A model generated the notes under the pieces. That model was given only the letters and a program-made list of their open reading frames with translations, ran no database searches and was not told the origin of the DNA. A stretch of DNA of 64,000 nt from Bagarius yarrelli. Taxonomy: Eukaryota; Chordata; Actinopteri; Siluriformes; Sisoridae. The stretch's first letter is position 1. Every line of letters begins with the position of its first letter. Below, in pieces: positions 32,091 through 42,954 of this stretch. The stretch spans positions 350,001-414,000 of the forward strand of contig VCAZ01000095.1 in assembly GCA_005784505.1 (NCBI GenBank), given 5' to 3'. Position numbers and translations under genes: made by a program.

Positions 32091-32954
32091 CACATATTCA
32101 ATTCAATTTAGGTTTTTTTTATATAGCGCTTTTACCAATAAAAAATGTCTCAAAGCAGCTTTACAGAACATAAGTAACAACACAAAACAACTCTAAAAAC
32201 ATCCCTAGCGAAAAAGCGACTGTGGCAAGGAAAAACTCCCATAGATGGTTCGAGAAAAAAACCTTAAAAGGAACCAGACTCAAAAGGGAACCCATCCTCA
32301 TTTGGGTGACACTTCACAGAAAAAAGTGTGTTTTGTAGATTATTTTATTTTAATACACCAGGTAGTGTGATTATGAGCAGTGTGAACTCTGGCAATCTCT
32401 GGGTACCTTGAATCCTTATATGGTTGGCCTCTTCTCACTGAAGGTCTACCAGTGCTGGCACAATCTCTGGATGCCTCGGAATGGGTTTAAAAAGGGAAAA
32501 AGGTGGAGAGAAACAAGTGTAGCTGCTGTTCATAATATTAGCAGGCACTAGCTAATAATGTGCCTTTAATCAGATATACTGTAGCATAAGATTATGGGAT
32601 ATATTATGTGTATTGCTGGCTAAAGAGATTTGTCTTTAATCTATGTTTAAACTGAGAGACTGTGTCTGAAACATTGTCAGGGAGGCCATTCCAAAGTTTG
32701 GAAGCTAAATTTGAAAATGCTCTACCTACTTTTGTGGACTTTACTATTCTGGGAACTACCAGAAGTCTGGAAGATTAATATCTCATGGAGCGTGATGAAT
32801 TGTAGCATGTTATAGGACTAGTTAGGTACGTGGGAGCCAAACCATTTAGTCCCTTATACATAATTAGCAATATTTTGTAATCCATCCTAAATTTAACAGG
32901 TATGTGTTCATATTTTCTAGACCTGGTAAGAACACTGGCAGCTGTATTTTGGAC
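32091..32954 (-). mobile_element. L2-clade LINE 3' end inserted in the tandem repeat
   Basis: On the minus strand it encodes the C-terminal tail found after the RT of L2-type LINEs, in frame with occasional stops: YKGLNGLAPTYLT, LLVVPRIVKSTKVGRAFS, KLWNGLPDN and TVSQFKHRLKTNLF. A 3' UTR follows (CTCATTTGGGTGACACTTCA, AGGAAAAACTCCCATAGATG read on the plus strand), then an end of ATTCAATT repeats. ATGATACTTTGT occurs on both sides (32079-32090 and 32955-32966), as a target-site duplication would, although it is also the array motif. Confidence 0.85.
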
Positions 32955-33411
32955 ATGATACTTTGTGCATAATATGCATAATGTATCACAAAGTAATCAT
33001 GTAATTATGATGTAAACTTACAAGATGGTGTGTCACATGATACTTCATGACATGCATAATGTATCATGGTACTAGTTCTATGTACTGTGTAATATTGTGG
33101 CATGGGACTTGTGGATGGTGTACAAAATGATTCAGTGTGATGTAAACCTAGTAGATGTTGTACCACATGATAGTTGACAGTCTGAACAGCTTGACCAAGG
33201 CACCTCGTAAACATGTGATTTCAATTAAAAATATTAGGTAATATTAGCCATGCATAATATGCCCATTATTTTCATATAGCTGTGTTAGCTGAACAGTGTA
33301 TGTGGTTTGCAGTTGCTCACCGAAGGCCCTGACTGTATGCTATGATACGCCACTGGCTACATGACATTTTATGGTGTAAGCATAGTGTTTGGTGCACTAC
33401 ATTATAAGTGT

Positions 33412-34575
33412 GAAAATTCAATTCAATTCAATTCAATTTTATTTGTTTGACGCTTTTTACAATGGTGATTGTCACAAAGCAGCTTTACACAATCGAAGAA
33501 ATTATAAGATGAAAATGAAACAGAAATCAGTTTGTCCCTGATGAGCAAGCCGGGGGCGACGGTGGCAAGAAAAAACTCCCTGAGATGGAAATAGGAGAAA
33601 ACCTTGAGTGTAACCAGCCTCAACAGAGAACCCATCCTCATTTGGGTGAAAAACAGGTAGCAGGAATTATGTGGTTACATTGTGTGTGTGTGCGTGTGTG
33701 TGTGAGCAACTTAAATCATAGGTCCTCAAAGAACAGCTGGAACGTCTTTATGTCAGAGTGGGACGTCCTTGGTCACCCTGGTGATGTAATCATTAACTGG
33801 AGCGGGTCACAGGGAAGGGTTCGACAGGTCTGGGGTGGAGATGGGGTCTGGATCACTGGCAGCTCCGTTTTGGCATATGTAGCTCGACAATGAGAGAGTG
33901 AGAGAGAGAGAGAGAGAGAAAGGGGATGGAAGACAAAAAGAAAAAAAAAACAGTTAAGTGACATTGTAATCACTGTGTATGGAGTGATTAAGTGTATAAT
34001 GTACAGTGCAAGGCTAACAAGGCTAACAAGGACAGCATAACTAAAAGGAGAACCAGAGGGAAACACAGACATGAGGGCTCCCTGATATGTTAAGCAACCA
34101 GCCGCTCTCATCATCAACACCGTGATCAATAAGAGAGGGGAAGACAGCATCTAAACATACCAGATCACCATAATACTCAACACCCATGAGTCCCCCAGAT
34201 CTGCTCCTTTATCTAAGGGGAATCAATACAAACTGCTTGACTAAATAAATAAGTTTTTAGCCTGGACTTAAACACTGAGACTGTGTCTGATTCTCGAACA
34301 TACATAGGGAGGCTATTCCATAACTTTAGGGCTCTGTACGAAAATGTTCTTCCCCCTGCTGTAGTTTTTATAATGCGCGGTACACACAGGCAGCCTGCAT
34401 CCTTTGATCGAAGTAGGCGTGGCGGAACATAAGACACTAGAAGTTCGCTTGGGTACTGTGGCGCGAGACCATTTAGAGCTTTATAGGTTAGAAGTAGTAT
34501 TTTAAAATCAATGCGGTATCTCACTGGGAGCCAATGCAGTGCGGATAAGACCGGCGTGATGTGCTCGTATCTTTA
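33412..34575 (-). mobile_element. L2-clade LINE 3' end, second insertion
   Basis: The left end is four ATTCA units. The UTR holds GGCAAGAAAAAACTCCCTGA and GAACCCATCCTCATTTGGGT. Over 34213-34524 a 103-codon open frame reads LLLTYKALNGLAPQYPSELL, LCVPRIIKTTAGGRTFSYRA, LKLWNSLPMYVRESDTVSVF and KSRLKTYLF, the conserved carboxyl tail of L2-type ORF2. It is 5'-truncated at the start of that tail and so inactive. It contains a GT run (33679-33704) and a GA run (33896-33919). Of the LINE remnants here, this one is the least decayed. Confidence 0.88.
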
Positions 34576-34907
34576 AGCCAGAGGAATGTTCTATCTCATG
34601 ATACTATGTGACAGAAATCTTTGATTTGTGTACACAAACCTCTGGTGTTTGTGTACCATGTGATAGTATGTAATGTAATTCTAGTGTTTAATGTACCACA
34701 TGATACTAAAACATTAACTTTATATGGTGTACCACATATTACAGTGGACATAAAACATCTTAATTCTGTACCATATGATACAATGCAATGCAAACATAGT
34801 GTATAGTGTGATACAGAGTCTCTAATAATATATGATTTTAGTCTAGTATATAGTGAACCACATTATATTATAAGACGCAAACCAAGTATTTTCGGAACCA
34901 AATCATA

Positions 34908-35011
34908 CTTACATTCGAATTTCTGGCATTTTACAGATTCTATTATTTAGAACAACTTACATCTCATTTATACAACTGAGCAAATAAGGGTTAGGGGCCT
35001 TGCTTAAGGTA
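34908..35011 (-). mobile_element. SINE family A, 3' half
   Basis: CGAATTTCTGGCATTTTACA, TTACATCTCATTTATACAAC, GGGGCCTTGCTTAAGGTACC. The head is missing. Confidence 0.8.
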
Positions 35012-35265
35012 CCATATAGCATAATGACAGAAATCTGGGCATACGCTGTGAGTAATTATAGCAATCACAGAAAAGCAGGAATTCTCTATGGGAATATCAT
35101 AAAAAGTGTAGCATCTCACTGCATTACAGACCTCCTGATAAAACGGGTGTGAGGAGGGTTCTGGTGAGGTATCACTATAAGCGGTCATTAAAATTCCATA
35201 AATTGACAATCACAAAGCATTAAAGAAAGCATGCAAAGAACACAGAAGAGCAGATGTTGGTTTGA

Positions 35266-35505
35266 ATTTATGAGAATAAAGTCAACATCATGAAAATAAA
35301 GTCGAAATCACGAGAATAACATCGAAATCATGAGCATATAGTAAAAATCATAAGACTAAAGTTGAAATCATGAGAATAAAATCAAAATCATGAAAATAAG
35401 GTAAAAATCATGATAATAAAGTCAAAATTACAAGAATAAAGTCGAAATCATGAGAATAAAATCAAAATCATTAGAATAAAATTGAAATTTCAAGAAAAAT
35501 ACAAA
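35266..35505. repeat. 20-bp minisatellite ATCATGAGAATAAAGTCGAA
   Basis: About 11-12 imperfect units (GTCAACATCATGAAAATAAA, GTCGAAATCACGAGAATAAC and so on). Two inverted partial units (TTTATTCTCGTAATC, CTTCACTTTTATTTTTCG) sit about 280 bases downstream at 35780-35815, so transcripts or single strands could pair. Confidence 0.9.
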
Positions 35506-35815
35506 ATTTTAAGAAACATTTCTCTGTTTTGTATTAAATGGATGTGGAGGATAAGGTTAAATTCTACTGTTGGTTAGGATTTACAGCAATAAGGAAATTC
35601 TTTGTGTTTTGGTGCATGAAGTTATAATAAGTAATAAGGACTTTACAGTGGTTATATATAAAGAGTAATCCTAACCTAAAGTGATAATTAGAGATATGAG
35701 ATAAATGGGTCTCTATCCTTTGCTAATTAAAACAGATACACGGCAACCAATCGGCATTCACCAATTTACATACAGCTACAACTTTATTCTCGTAATCTTC
35801 ACTTTTATTTTTCGA

Positions 35816-36540
35816 GTGTATCAATTTTAATCTTATAATTTATATATAATTATATGTATATATTTTTACATGGTACTAAAACTCCATCGTACGTACAAGT
35901 GGCACGTCAACACACACCGAGAAAAAAATAAAACAATCCATGATGTTCCTGACGATTTATTTGTACGTAATTTACGAATTTTCTCATAAAAAAGTGTATG
36001 ATGTAGAAAAACTGGTGTACAATGAAGATAAAACTGAAATGTCAGAAACTGAATTTAAAGCGAAAGAAAAAGTTAGTTATGATTTCGTCCAATCTTATCT
36101 CGTAAATCCAGACTGAGTGTGAAGACCTGCAATAACAATAAAATTCAATTTTAAAGAAAAAAGGTAAGAAACGGTGTCAGCAAAAAACTGATGACTTGGC
36201 AGTGGTGAATATCAGAGCCAGCGGTGAGACAATGGTGACCTGAGAATTGTGTGTGTGTGTGTGTGTGTTTGTGTGTTTGTTAGAAACAGAGAGAGAAGAA
36301 AAGCGCAAAACAACATGAGATGTTTGGGCACACGATGTCTCCTGACACCTTTAGACTTCTGCCACATCCGCCCTCCGGTAAGTCATGACTGCATTTATAG
36401 GCAGAGCAAACACCTGTGAATGCATACATGCACACACACTTGGAAATTTTCCTAAAAACCCACTTCAGTACCAGAAACAGCATAATGATGAGCTAATATT
36501 CAATATTAAAAAGCTTTTAATAATAAATATTAAATGATAT
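35816..36540. other. Spacer with GT microsatellite
   Basis: A (GT)n run lies at 36248-36280. The 67-codon minus frame at 36280-36483 matches nothing known. Confidence 0.45.
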
Positions 36541-36544
36541 CAAA

Positions 36545-36815
36545 GTTTCCTCTGTCGTTAATTTAATAAAGTGATTTTTAACGTAAGAGCAAGGAGCGAG
36601 AAGAGCATCACTTTCTTTAGGTAATGCCTTTTATATTATGTTTAAACGGCTCTCAGAATTTGGAGCGGCTTAACATAAAGCCATCACACATCATGAAAAT
36701 CAATCAGTGGGGCCTTTTGCAACCGAGTGATAATCCCTGAGCATTTACTCTGGACAATTACCCCACAGCCGTCACTGAGAGATGTTAAATGTCTCAATCT
36801 GACAAACCCAGAAAC
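36545..36815. other. Candidate conserved non-coding element
   Basis: A repeat-free block with a dense set of developmental-factor-like words: GTCGTTAATTTAATAAAGTG, ATGTTTAAACGG, AAAATCAATCAGTGG, TTTTGCAACCGAGTGATAA and GGACAATTACCCC. It has no coding potential. By texture this is the strongest non-coding candidate in the window, but conservation must be tested. Confidence 0.3.
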
Positions 36816-36867
36816 ATAGAATTAAAAAGAAATATCATCTATATTTTATAAATCGTTTACATGTAGG

Positions 36868-37026
36868 CGTAGATTTTAGGGATTTGGCAGACGCTTACCT
36901 TATTCAGAGCACCTTTTATTTATCTCATTATGAGAAGTTAATGGTTAAGGCACTCGTTTAGGGGCCCAGCAGTGGCAATTAAATGCATGATCAGCAGTCC
37001 AACATCATGACCACTAAGCTACCACT
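36868..37026 (-). mobile_element. SINE family A
   Basis: GATTTGGCAGACGCTTACC, TCGTTTAGGGGCCCAGCAGT, CAGCAGTCCAACATCATGAC and CTAAGCTACCACTC. There is a deletion in the B-box region. Confidence 0.87.
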
Positions 37027-37044
37027 CTTTATGTTTTAGTATAT

Positions 37045-37130
37045 AGCCCTCTCCGAAATCGCATACTTCTGATTAACCTTCTAGCAATCAGCAATCCAAC
37101 ACCTTACCCACTGCAGCACCACTTCCCTAC
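37045..37130 (-). mobile_element. SINE family A head fragment beside a MITE-like word
   Basis: CCTCTCCGAAATCGCATACT (37047-37066) matches CTCGAAATCGCATACTTCC at 46072. From 37074, TCTAGCAATCAGCAATCCAA and CACCTTACCCACTGC represent a SINE head complement. Confidence 0.55.
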
Positions 37131-38519
37131 TTACTTACTTTTCTATGAACACACACACATACACACACATATACACGCATAGCACAATGTTATTTTATTA
37201 TGCTAGTCATGTACCACTGCAGCGAACAACAGAGGCTTTCATATAACACTAACAGCACATTTGTTTGAGTTGCATTGCTCTCATCCTTATTCAGAAACCT
37301 CATCGATTCAGGCATTGGAGGAAAGCCAGGCCGATCTTGGCATCTCAAGTGCACTGTGCCGTTTAGCTGATTCGACTAATGCATAGCAGATCGAGTGTGT
37401 TGGAGCAGAGAAAATTTAAACGTGCAATCATTTGATTTGTTCCTGCCAATCTTGCTAATAGTCTTTAGTCAGCACTTATTAACCTGGTTCTAAACACTTA
37501 AAAGCAAATATAAAATAAACAAAAACTTGGCATCATTCTTGACCATCGAATTATCATTATCTGCTGTTAGTTGACCTACAGAAAATCATATACACTTTTT
37601 TATACATTACTGTTAATCAGTCACTATTTACTGTTTCTGCTCACTGGCACCAAGGAGACTGATTACATTACACAAATGCCTTCATTGCTTTACTGCTTTT
37701 AACGCTACAATAGGTGATTGTCTTGAGACACGATTTTTGTTCTGCTGGTTGAAATTCTCTTCAGACTCTTAGAGTAATCATTAAATTAAGTAATGTAAAT
37801 GTATTTCTATGTATTTATATATTCTGTGAAAGGTGTAGGACCAAGAAATGATCATCCAATAAAAATGTTCGGTCCGAACATTATGATGGTTATTCCTACC
37901 TACCTATTAACATATATATATATATTATATAATTATATATATATATATATTTGCTTATGTCTGCACACCCTGTTCACGCAGACATTAGCCAGGGTTGCCA
38001 GATTCTGAAGTTTCCTGCCGATTTGGGCAGTTCTGAATTTGATTGGGCAGGTTTAGAAATTTTTGCATCAGTTTTGAAAGATGTACATTTTATAGGCTTA
38101 TTATTTAATGAAACCCAAGTGCAAAGGATGACAACAGAAATGGAATGGGATTGCCATTACCACAAGTTTAATGAATGGACAGTTTTAACGTTATTTGACA
38201 AATCTGTCATCAGCACGTTCACACACGGTGGGAAAAAGGTCTATATCAACACAGAGTGAAAACCTGAATTAATATCGGTGTTGTGATTTCACACTGTAGC
38301 CGACTACAGGAGTCAAAGGATCTGAAAAGATGATGTCACAGTTACAGTAACATGGTTACAGTATTTCATTTGGACAGGTAGGAATATTGCGTCCGCTTCT
38401 GGTTTGTTGTGTTTGCAGAGCGCATTCTTATCCAAACACCAAATACACACTACAGCAATGACATCAAGGTCTGCAATTTCTCTAATATGGCAAGCATTCT
38501 GCTTATTCAGTGTGTGGAT
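37131..38519. other. Non-coding DNA with AT microsatellite
   Basis: AT run at 37910-37951. A 102-codon plus frame (37951-38259) starts at CCAGGGTTGCCAGATTCTG, a phrase common in teleost dispersed repeats. It has no recognised domain and is not accepted as a gene. Confidence 0.4.
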
Positions 38520-39600
38520 TGTGGACTTTTTAGTTAGTCTGTCTCCATGGCTAGCAATACCTTTAACAGTGATAAGTGTAAGCTGGTTAGTTGTTTGACA
38601 GAAAAGAGCCTAGCATTAGAGGAGTGCATCCAGAGCCTTGAGAGAATTTGTGAGTGTAAAAGTTCCACAGCAGTATGTAGGTAAAGTTATCAATTCCCTG
38701 ACTCTGGCATTAGAGCCCTAGGTGGCATGACTCGCAAAGCCAAAGCTAGGGCTTGCCCACAGGATATCCTCTCCGCTTTGTGTGTTCAACAGGTTTGCAG
38801 CACAGGTTAGGTGTATACCGGGAGCCAGGGCACCAGACATAGCAGGTCAGCTTAGTTTTTTAAAAAAACAAATGTTCTCTAAGATAGTTTTTCACACAAA
38901 AACTAATGACATACACCTTTGACAGTCAGAGGGTGCTAAGAGTAACATTATAGAGGTGTGTAAGTTAGCGAAGGCAATGTTTGATGGGGTAATATGCTCT
39001 GGCCCCATCCCAGTGCAGCGTGGCGATGTAAGTTAATGGTCACTGAACTGCTGGATGTCTGATTGGTGCTCCAAACAAAATGTGGGCTTCATAGAAGGAG
39101 CTGCTCTCCTTTCTTGTAATATAGGAGATAGTTTTACAACAGGACTAGTTGAACAGTGATCACCCAGAGCCAAGACCAGAGAGCAGACAAACAGGCCAAA
39201 CCAACAGTCTGCTAGATGCATAGAGACGTCACTCAGGGTTTACCAAATTGTGATGTGTCTGTCTCCTGAACAAGACCAAAATATAATTTGTTTAGGTCAC
39301 TTAATTAACATTAAATTAAATAAGATTGATTACACAGCTAGCACCTATGATCTACAGATAGGGCTGTTAAATATTAGATCTCTAATACAGATTATTAGAG
39401 TTTATTATTACAGAGTTTAATGTAATGTGTCTAACAAAAATGTGGATTAGAAGGAATATGTCGCATTAAATGAAGCTAGTGCTCCTGGCTATAGTAACAT
39501 AAATCAGACCTGTCTAAATGACAGAGTGGGCGGCGTCGCAGCTATTTATAAAAAACACTGAGCTTCCACCTAATTTCTGAATCAGTCACTGATTTAAACT
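38520..39600 (+). pseudogene. LINE ORF1 (SGNH-hydrolase-like) and endonuclease start, broken
   Basis: Reading across frames on the plus strand gives, in order: an N-terminal helix-like part (SRALREFVSV); a KTNDIHL...QSEG box followed by KSNIIEVCKLAKAMFDGVIC, SGPIPVQRGDV, WSLNCWMSDWCSKQNVGFI and GAALLSCNI; then QIGLLNIRSL, NEASAPGYSNINQTCLND and GVAAIYKKH. The first group matches the esterase-like (GDSL/SGNH) domain of ORF1 in some L2/CR1-type LINEs; the second is the start of the APE-type endonuclease. Stops and frame changes throughout make it dead. The catalytic serine box is not legible. Confidence 0.7.
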
Positions 39601-40315
39601 GACAGAGGAGGAATAATATTTTCTTTGTTACACCATGTTATTAACCATGACCATGTATGAAGTCTAATTTTCCACAACATAATGGTTTGTGGTTATGACA
39701 TTGATTGTGGCTTTGATATATATTTATTAATTCATGGCCACAGGATATCCATCCACTGTGACATGTTATAAAAAAACCACCATCATGTGACCTCCTCATT
39801 GATCACGCTTATAAACAGCACAGGTTTGTTATTGGTTTAATAAATATAAACGTAATTTACCACATATGGCCCCTGAAAAAGGCCCTTAACCCCCAATTTC
39901 TCAGTTGTATAAGGAGAGATAAATGTAAGTCAATCTGGATAAGGGCATTTGCCAAATGCCGTAAATGTATTGATTTGTTCATTGATAGAGATCTGACTAA
40001 AATTGTGCAAAAAAGTGTTTTTTATGGCAGTTTATTTCTTCAAAGGTTCATCTGCTCCAGTAATACTGTTCTTCCTCGTCAGTCCATTTGATTGACACTG
40101 CTGGATTCGACGAAGGTACGTCAAGATCATTTCTCTGCCAAGTAGTGACGGATCGAGCGTAAATCCTCTTATAATACGAATATTTTAGATTTTTCTTTCT
40201 TTATGCTGTCAAAGTTGATTTTTAAAAGTGCTTAAAAAAGTATCAAAAGTTATTCAATGGAAAAACTTTTGCAGTTCCAAAATCCAAATGTTTAAGAAAG
40301 GAACTATGCACTGCT
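39582..40315 (+). repeat. Unidentified repeat, left copy of a large inverted pair
   Basis: Complement of 48035-48955. Matching blocks: ATCAGTCACTGATTTAAACT; TTCCACAACATAATGGTTTG and TATGACATTGATTGTGGCTT; TTCATGGCCACAGGATATCC; GCTTATAAACAGCACAGGTT; then, after a gap holding a SINE, CAGTCCATTTGATTGAC, GAAGGTACGTCAAGATCA and GCCAAGTAGTGAC. Identity over the blocks looks to be above 80% by eye. No protein is encoded. Confidence 0.82.
39867..39970 (+). mobile_element. SINE family A, 3' half, inside the left inverted copy
   Basis: GGCCCCTGAAAAAGGCCCTT, AACCCCCAATTTCTCAGTTG, GTCAATCTGGATAAGGGCAT and TTGCCAAATGCCGTAAATG. It is absent from the right copy, so it arrived after the two copies separated. 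Confidence 0.87.
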
Positions 40316-41429
40316 GAAGTCTTTATTCTTATTCTGGTCGGATTGATTTTATATGACAGTTGTGCAGCTGCTTTTCTCTAGCTGTTTACAAGTGATTTAC
40401 TTTATTTATTTGTATTCGTGATTCTGATGTTTCTGGATGGGTTTGCAGTGACAAAAGTTTGCAATTGTTTTTAATTTTACATTTTAGCATTGTACTGAAA
40501 GAAAAAAAAACTGCATACATCATTTCTATCTGATTGAACCTGATTAACACTGGAAAACTGAAGACATAAAATAAAAGTGCCTACAAAAATTCTAATAACA
40601 CGCGATCGATTCAGTTTGTGAAAGATTACACAATCGAAGGTGAGGCTAAACTTGTCACTGTCTCATGCCGCGTCTCTTTATACAATTATTCAAATGATTG
40701 AGGTCGTTTAGAAATGCCCTTTATGGCAGTGGATAAATAATAAAAAATAATTCTAATGATGATCCCTCCCCCTGCACTACTTCTATTTAAATAAAAACAA
40801 TACTAGTAAAAAGTGTTTTATTATAATCTACATTTAAACAATAGAAATCACCTAGCAATAGAAATCACATTAATTCGCTTCATTCTATGCACTATATGCA
40901 CAATCATTTTCCCAAACCCGTTAAATTCACATTTTTGTACAATCATCAATCCACAAGCTGCTGGAAAGACTTTAGTGTGACCGGAATATAAATGTGTACA
41001 CGTTATTTTCCATCCTGTTTTAATGTTAAAAGCTTGTAAGGTAAAAAAAAACAAAAACAAAAAAAACTTTAAGAAAAATTTTAAAAACTGCAAGTGAAAC
41101 ATTTCCTGTGTGTGTATATTCATGCAGTGAGGTGTTCAGGAGAGGCATTAAAATCATGCCAAACTATAAAACGACAATTATGGAGTTTTCAGGATTTTAT
41201 TTGTATTTTGAAAAAAAAAAAGGTTTACATAAGGAAGCTACTGGGGGTCATTTGACCTTTCTGCGACCTTGAACAACTGCAAAATCGTATAATTTACGAT
41301 AATTAATTCTCAGATTTTTACAGATAATAATCGTTTCTATCTTAAAATACTTTTTAGCTGTTTTAGCTGCAGAAGATGGACAGACGGGATCAAAGAGCTA
41401 AAGGGTTAAAATATGTAGATCTCAATTCA
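40316..41429. other. AT-rich spacer, no gene
   Basis: A 91-codon minus frame (40848-41123) is phenylalanine/lysine-rich because of A/T runs. Nothing was recognised. Confidence 0.4.
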
Positions 41430-42105
41430 GTGTGAATTATATATTTTTTTGTGATTTATATTCATGTATTATATTTTTACATCTGAGTCATACACATAAA
41501 TCATGTATTTTTTTATTTGTGATCCTTACACATGAATCATTTATTTTTATTTCTGATTCATACACAGGAATAACATTTTTACATCTAAATCATACACATA
41601 AATCATTTATTTTTATCTGTGATTTATACACATGAATCATATATTTTTATTTGTGATTCATACATATGAATTCATACACATGAATCATATATTTTTATTT
41701 GTAATTCATACATATGACTCATATACTTTATTTGTGATTCATACACATTTTATATAAATTTGCCACATGATTCATTCACATTTACATCTAATTCTGACAC
41801 TTGATTTATTTAACATGTTGTTTTAGAACATGACTTTGCCTGAGATTCATTCACATTTACATCTGATTCTGACACGTGATTCATCCACCTGTGCATGTCT
41901 GATTCTTTTTTATGATTCATGTGATTTTAAAACCTGATTTATTTACATGCACATCTGATTCTGATTCTGATACACATTTTATATAATATTAAATTTGTGA
42001 TTCATATACATAAAAATATATTATCTGTGTTTCATACATATGAATCATATATTTTTATTTGTGATTCATACACATGAATCATGTATTTTGATTCGTTATG
42101 CATAA
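41430..42105. repeat. Degenerate 34-bp TGATTCAT repeat, block 1
   Basis: About 20 units of two kinds. Kind I is TGATTCATACACATGAATCA plus an AT-rich rest, with an internal TGATTCAT/ATGAATCA palindrome. Kind II is ACATGATTCATTTACATTCA plus CATCTGATTCTGAC. A 67-codon frame (41432-41635) with repeated SHTHKS is a by-product. Confidence 0.8.
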
Positions 42106-42590
42106 AATGAATTTAAAGCAATTTCATGTGAAAGCAATTTGTAAATGAATTTTATTAATGTAGGAGTTTGGTTTTTAATTTGCTAAAAAGGATGTTGTTC
42201 AGAACTCACTTCATATGAACATAAAACCCACTTTGGCATCACATGCTGGGTTTAACTGGTCTGTGGTTACACCTCGCTCGTTTTAAACACTGTCTGGGGA
42301 AACAAACCCAATTGTGGAAAGTAGCAGCCATCAGGAGCTGCACCACTACACACACTTACACTCACTCACACACCAAACAGTGTTCTGATGGGACATCGCT
42401 CCCTTTACGAAACACAGCAGTGCCGTCACGCTTATTTATCGACTGCAAGAAGACAATAATTACATGGAGCATTAAATCAATACAATGAACAACGGTTGTA
42501 TTGCTGCTCTGCCTTCGTTTTTTCTTCCTCGTTTCCTCCCTCTCTCTCTCTCTCTCTCTCTCTTCATCTTTCACTTTATCTCTCTAAATC
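42106..42590. other. Spacer with CT microsatellite
   Basis: (CT)n at 42535-42564. An 81-codon frame (42243-42488) is unsupported. Confidence 0.45.
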
Positions 42591-42790
42591 TTTCCTTCAT
42601 TTTCCAATTAGGTTGTAAAACACAGCAGAGACTCATTGATATGCAAACTTTATAAACTGCTGCAGCTCCGTCCTGATGTAGCTCATCTTTTTATGGTTCT
42701 GTCCTCGCTGCTTGTCCCATGTGAGGAAGATGAGGATTTAGCTTTGTTGACAGCAGCAATATGGAGGCTCAGAGGATAACACAGTCACCG
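42591..42790. other. Candidate conserved non-coding element
   Basis: TTTTCCAATTAGGTTGTAAA, TTGATATGCAAACTTTATAA (near-octamer ATGCAAA) and CTTTGTTGACAGCAGCAATA lie in otherwise unique, mixed-composition DNA between the two TGATTCAT blocks. Confidence 0.25.
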
Positions 42791-42954
42791 GCTTTAGTGT
42801 CAAAATAAATCAACTTTATTGTTAACTTGAATAAAAAAATGGATTAGACGTAAAACAATACTACAAAAGAAAACAGACATGACCTGTACATGTACATAAT
42901 CACATCATTATTCGTATTTTACACATACTGCATGCATATAAATTCATTCAATTA

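Larger units (their letters stand above)
31490..34905. repeat. Old tandem repeat, about 132-bp order of ~44-bp submotifs
   Basis: A recurring series: GATGTAAACCTAGTAGATG / GTACCACATGATACTTTGTG; CATATGCATAATGTATCAC / GTACCAGTTCTATGTAC; GGCCTTGTAGATGGTGTACC / AAATGATTCAGTGTG. Good instances start near 31495, 31870, 31980 and 33060. More decayed ones lie at 33355-33410 and 34575-34860 (TGTACCACATGATAC, TGGTGTACCACATATTAC). The array is interrupted by two LINE insertions. Frames of about 67-73 codons inside it are by-products. Confidence 0.75.

Noticed and set aside
33773..34150. 125-codon minus frame with an SLSLSLSL run
   Set aside because: It is LINE 3' UTR plus a GA microsatellite read as codons.
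35266..35505. CRISPR-like regular repeats
   Set aside because: Units are contiguous without unique spacers and the context is vertebrate.
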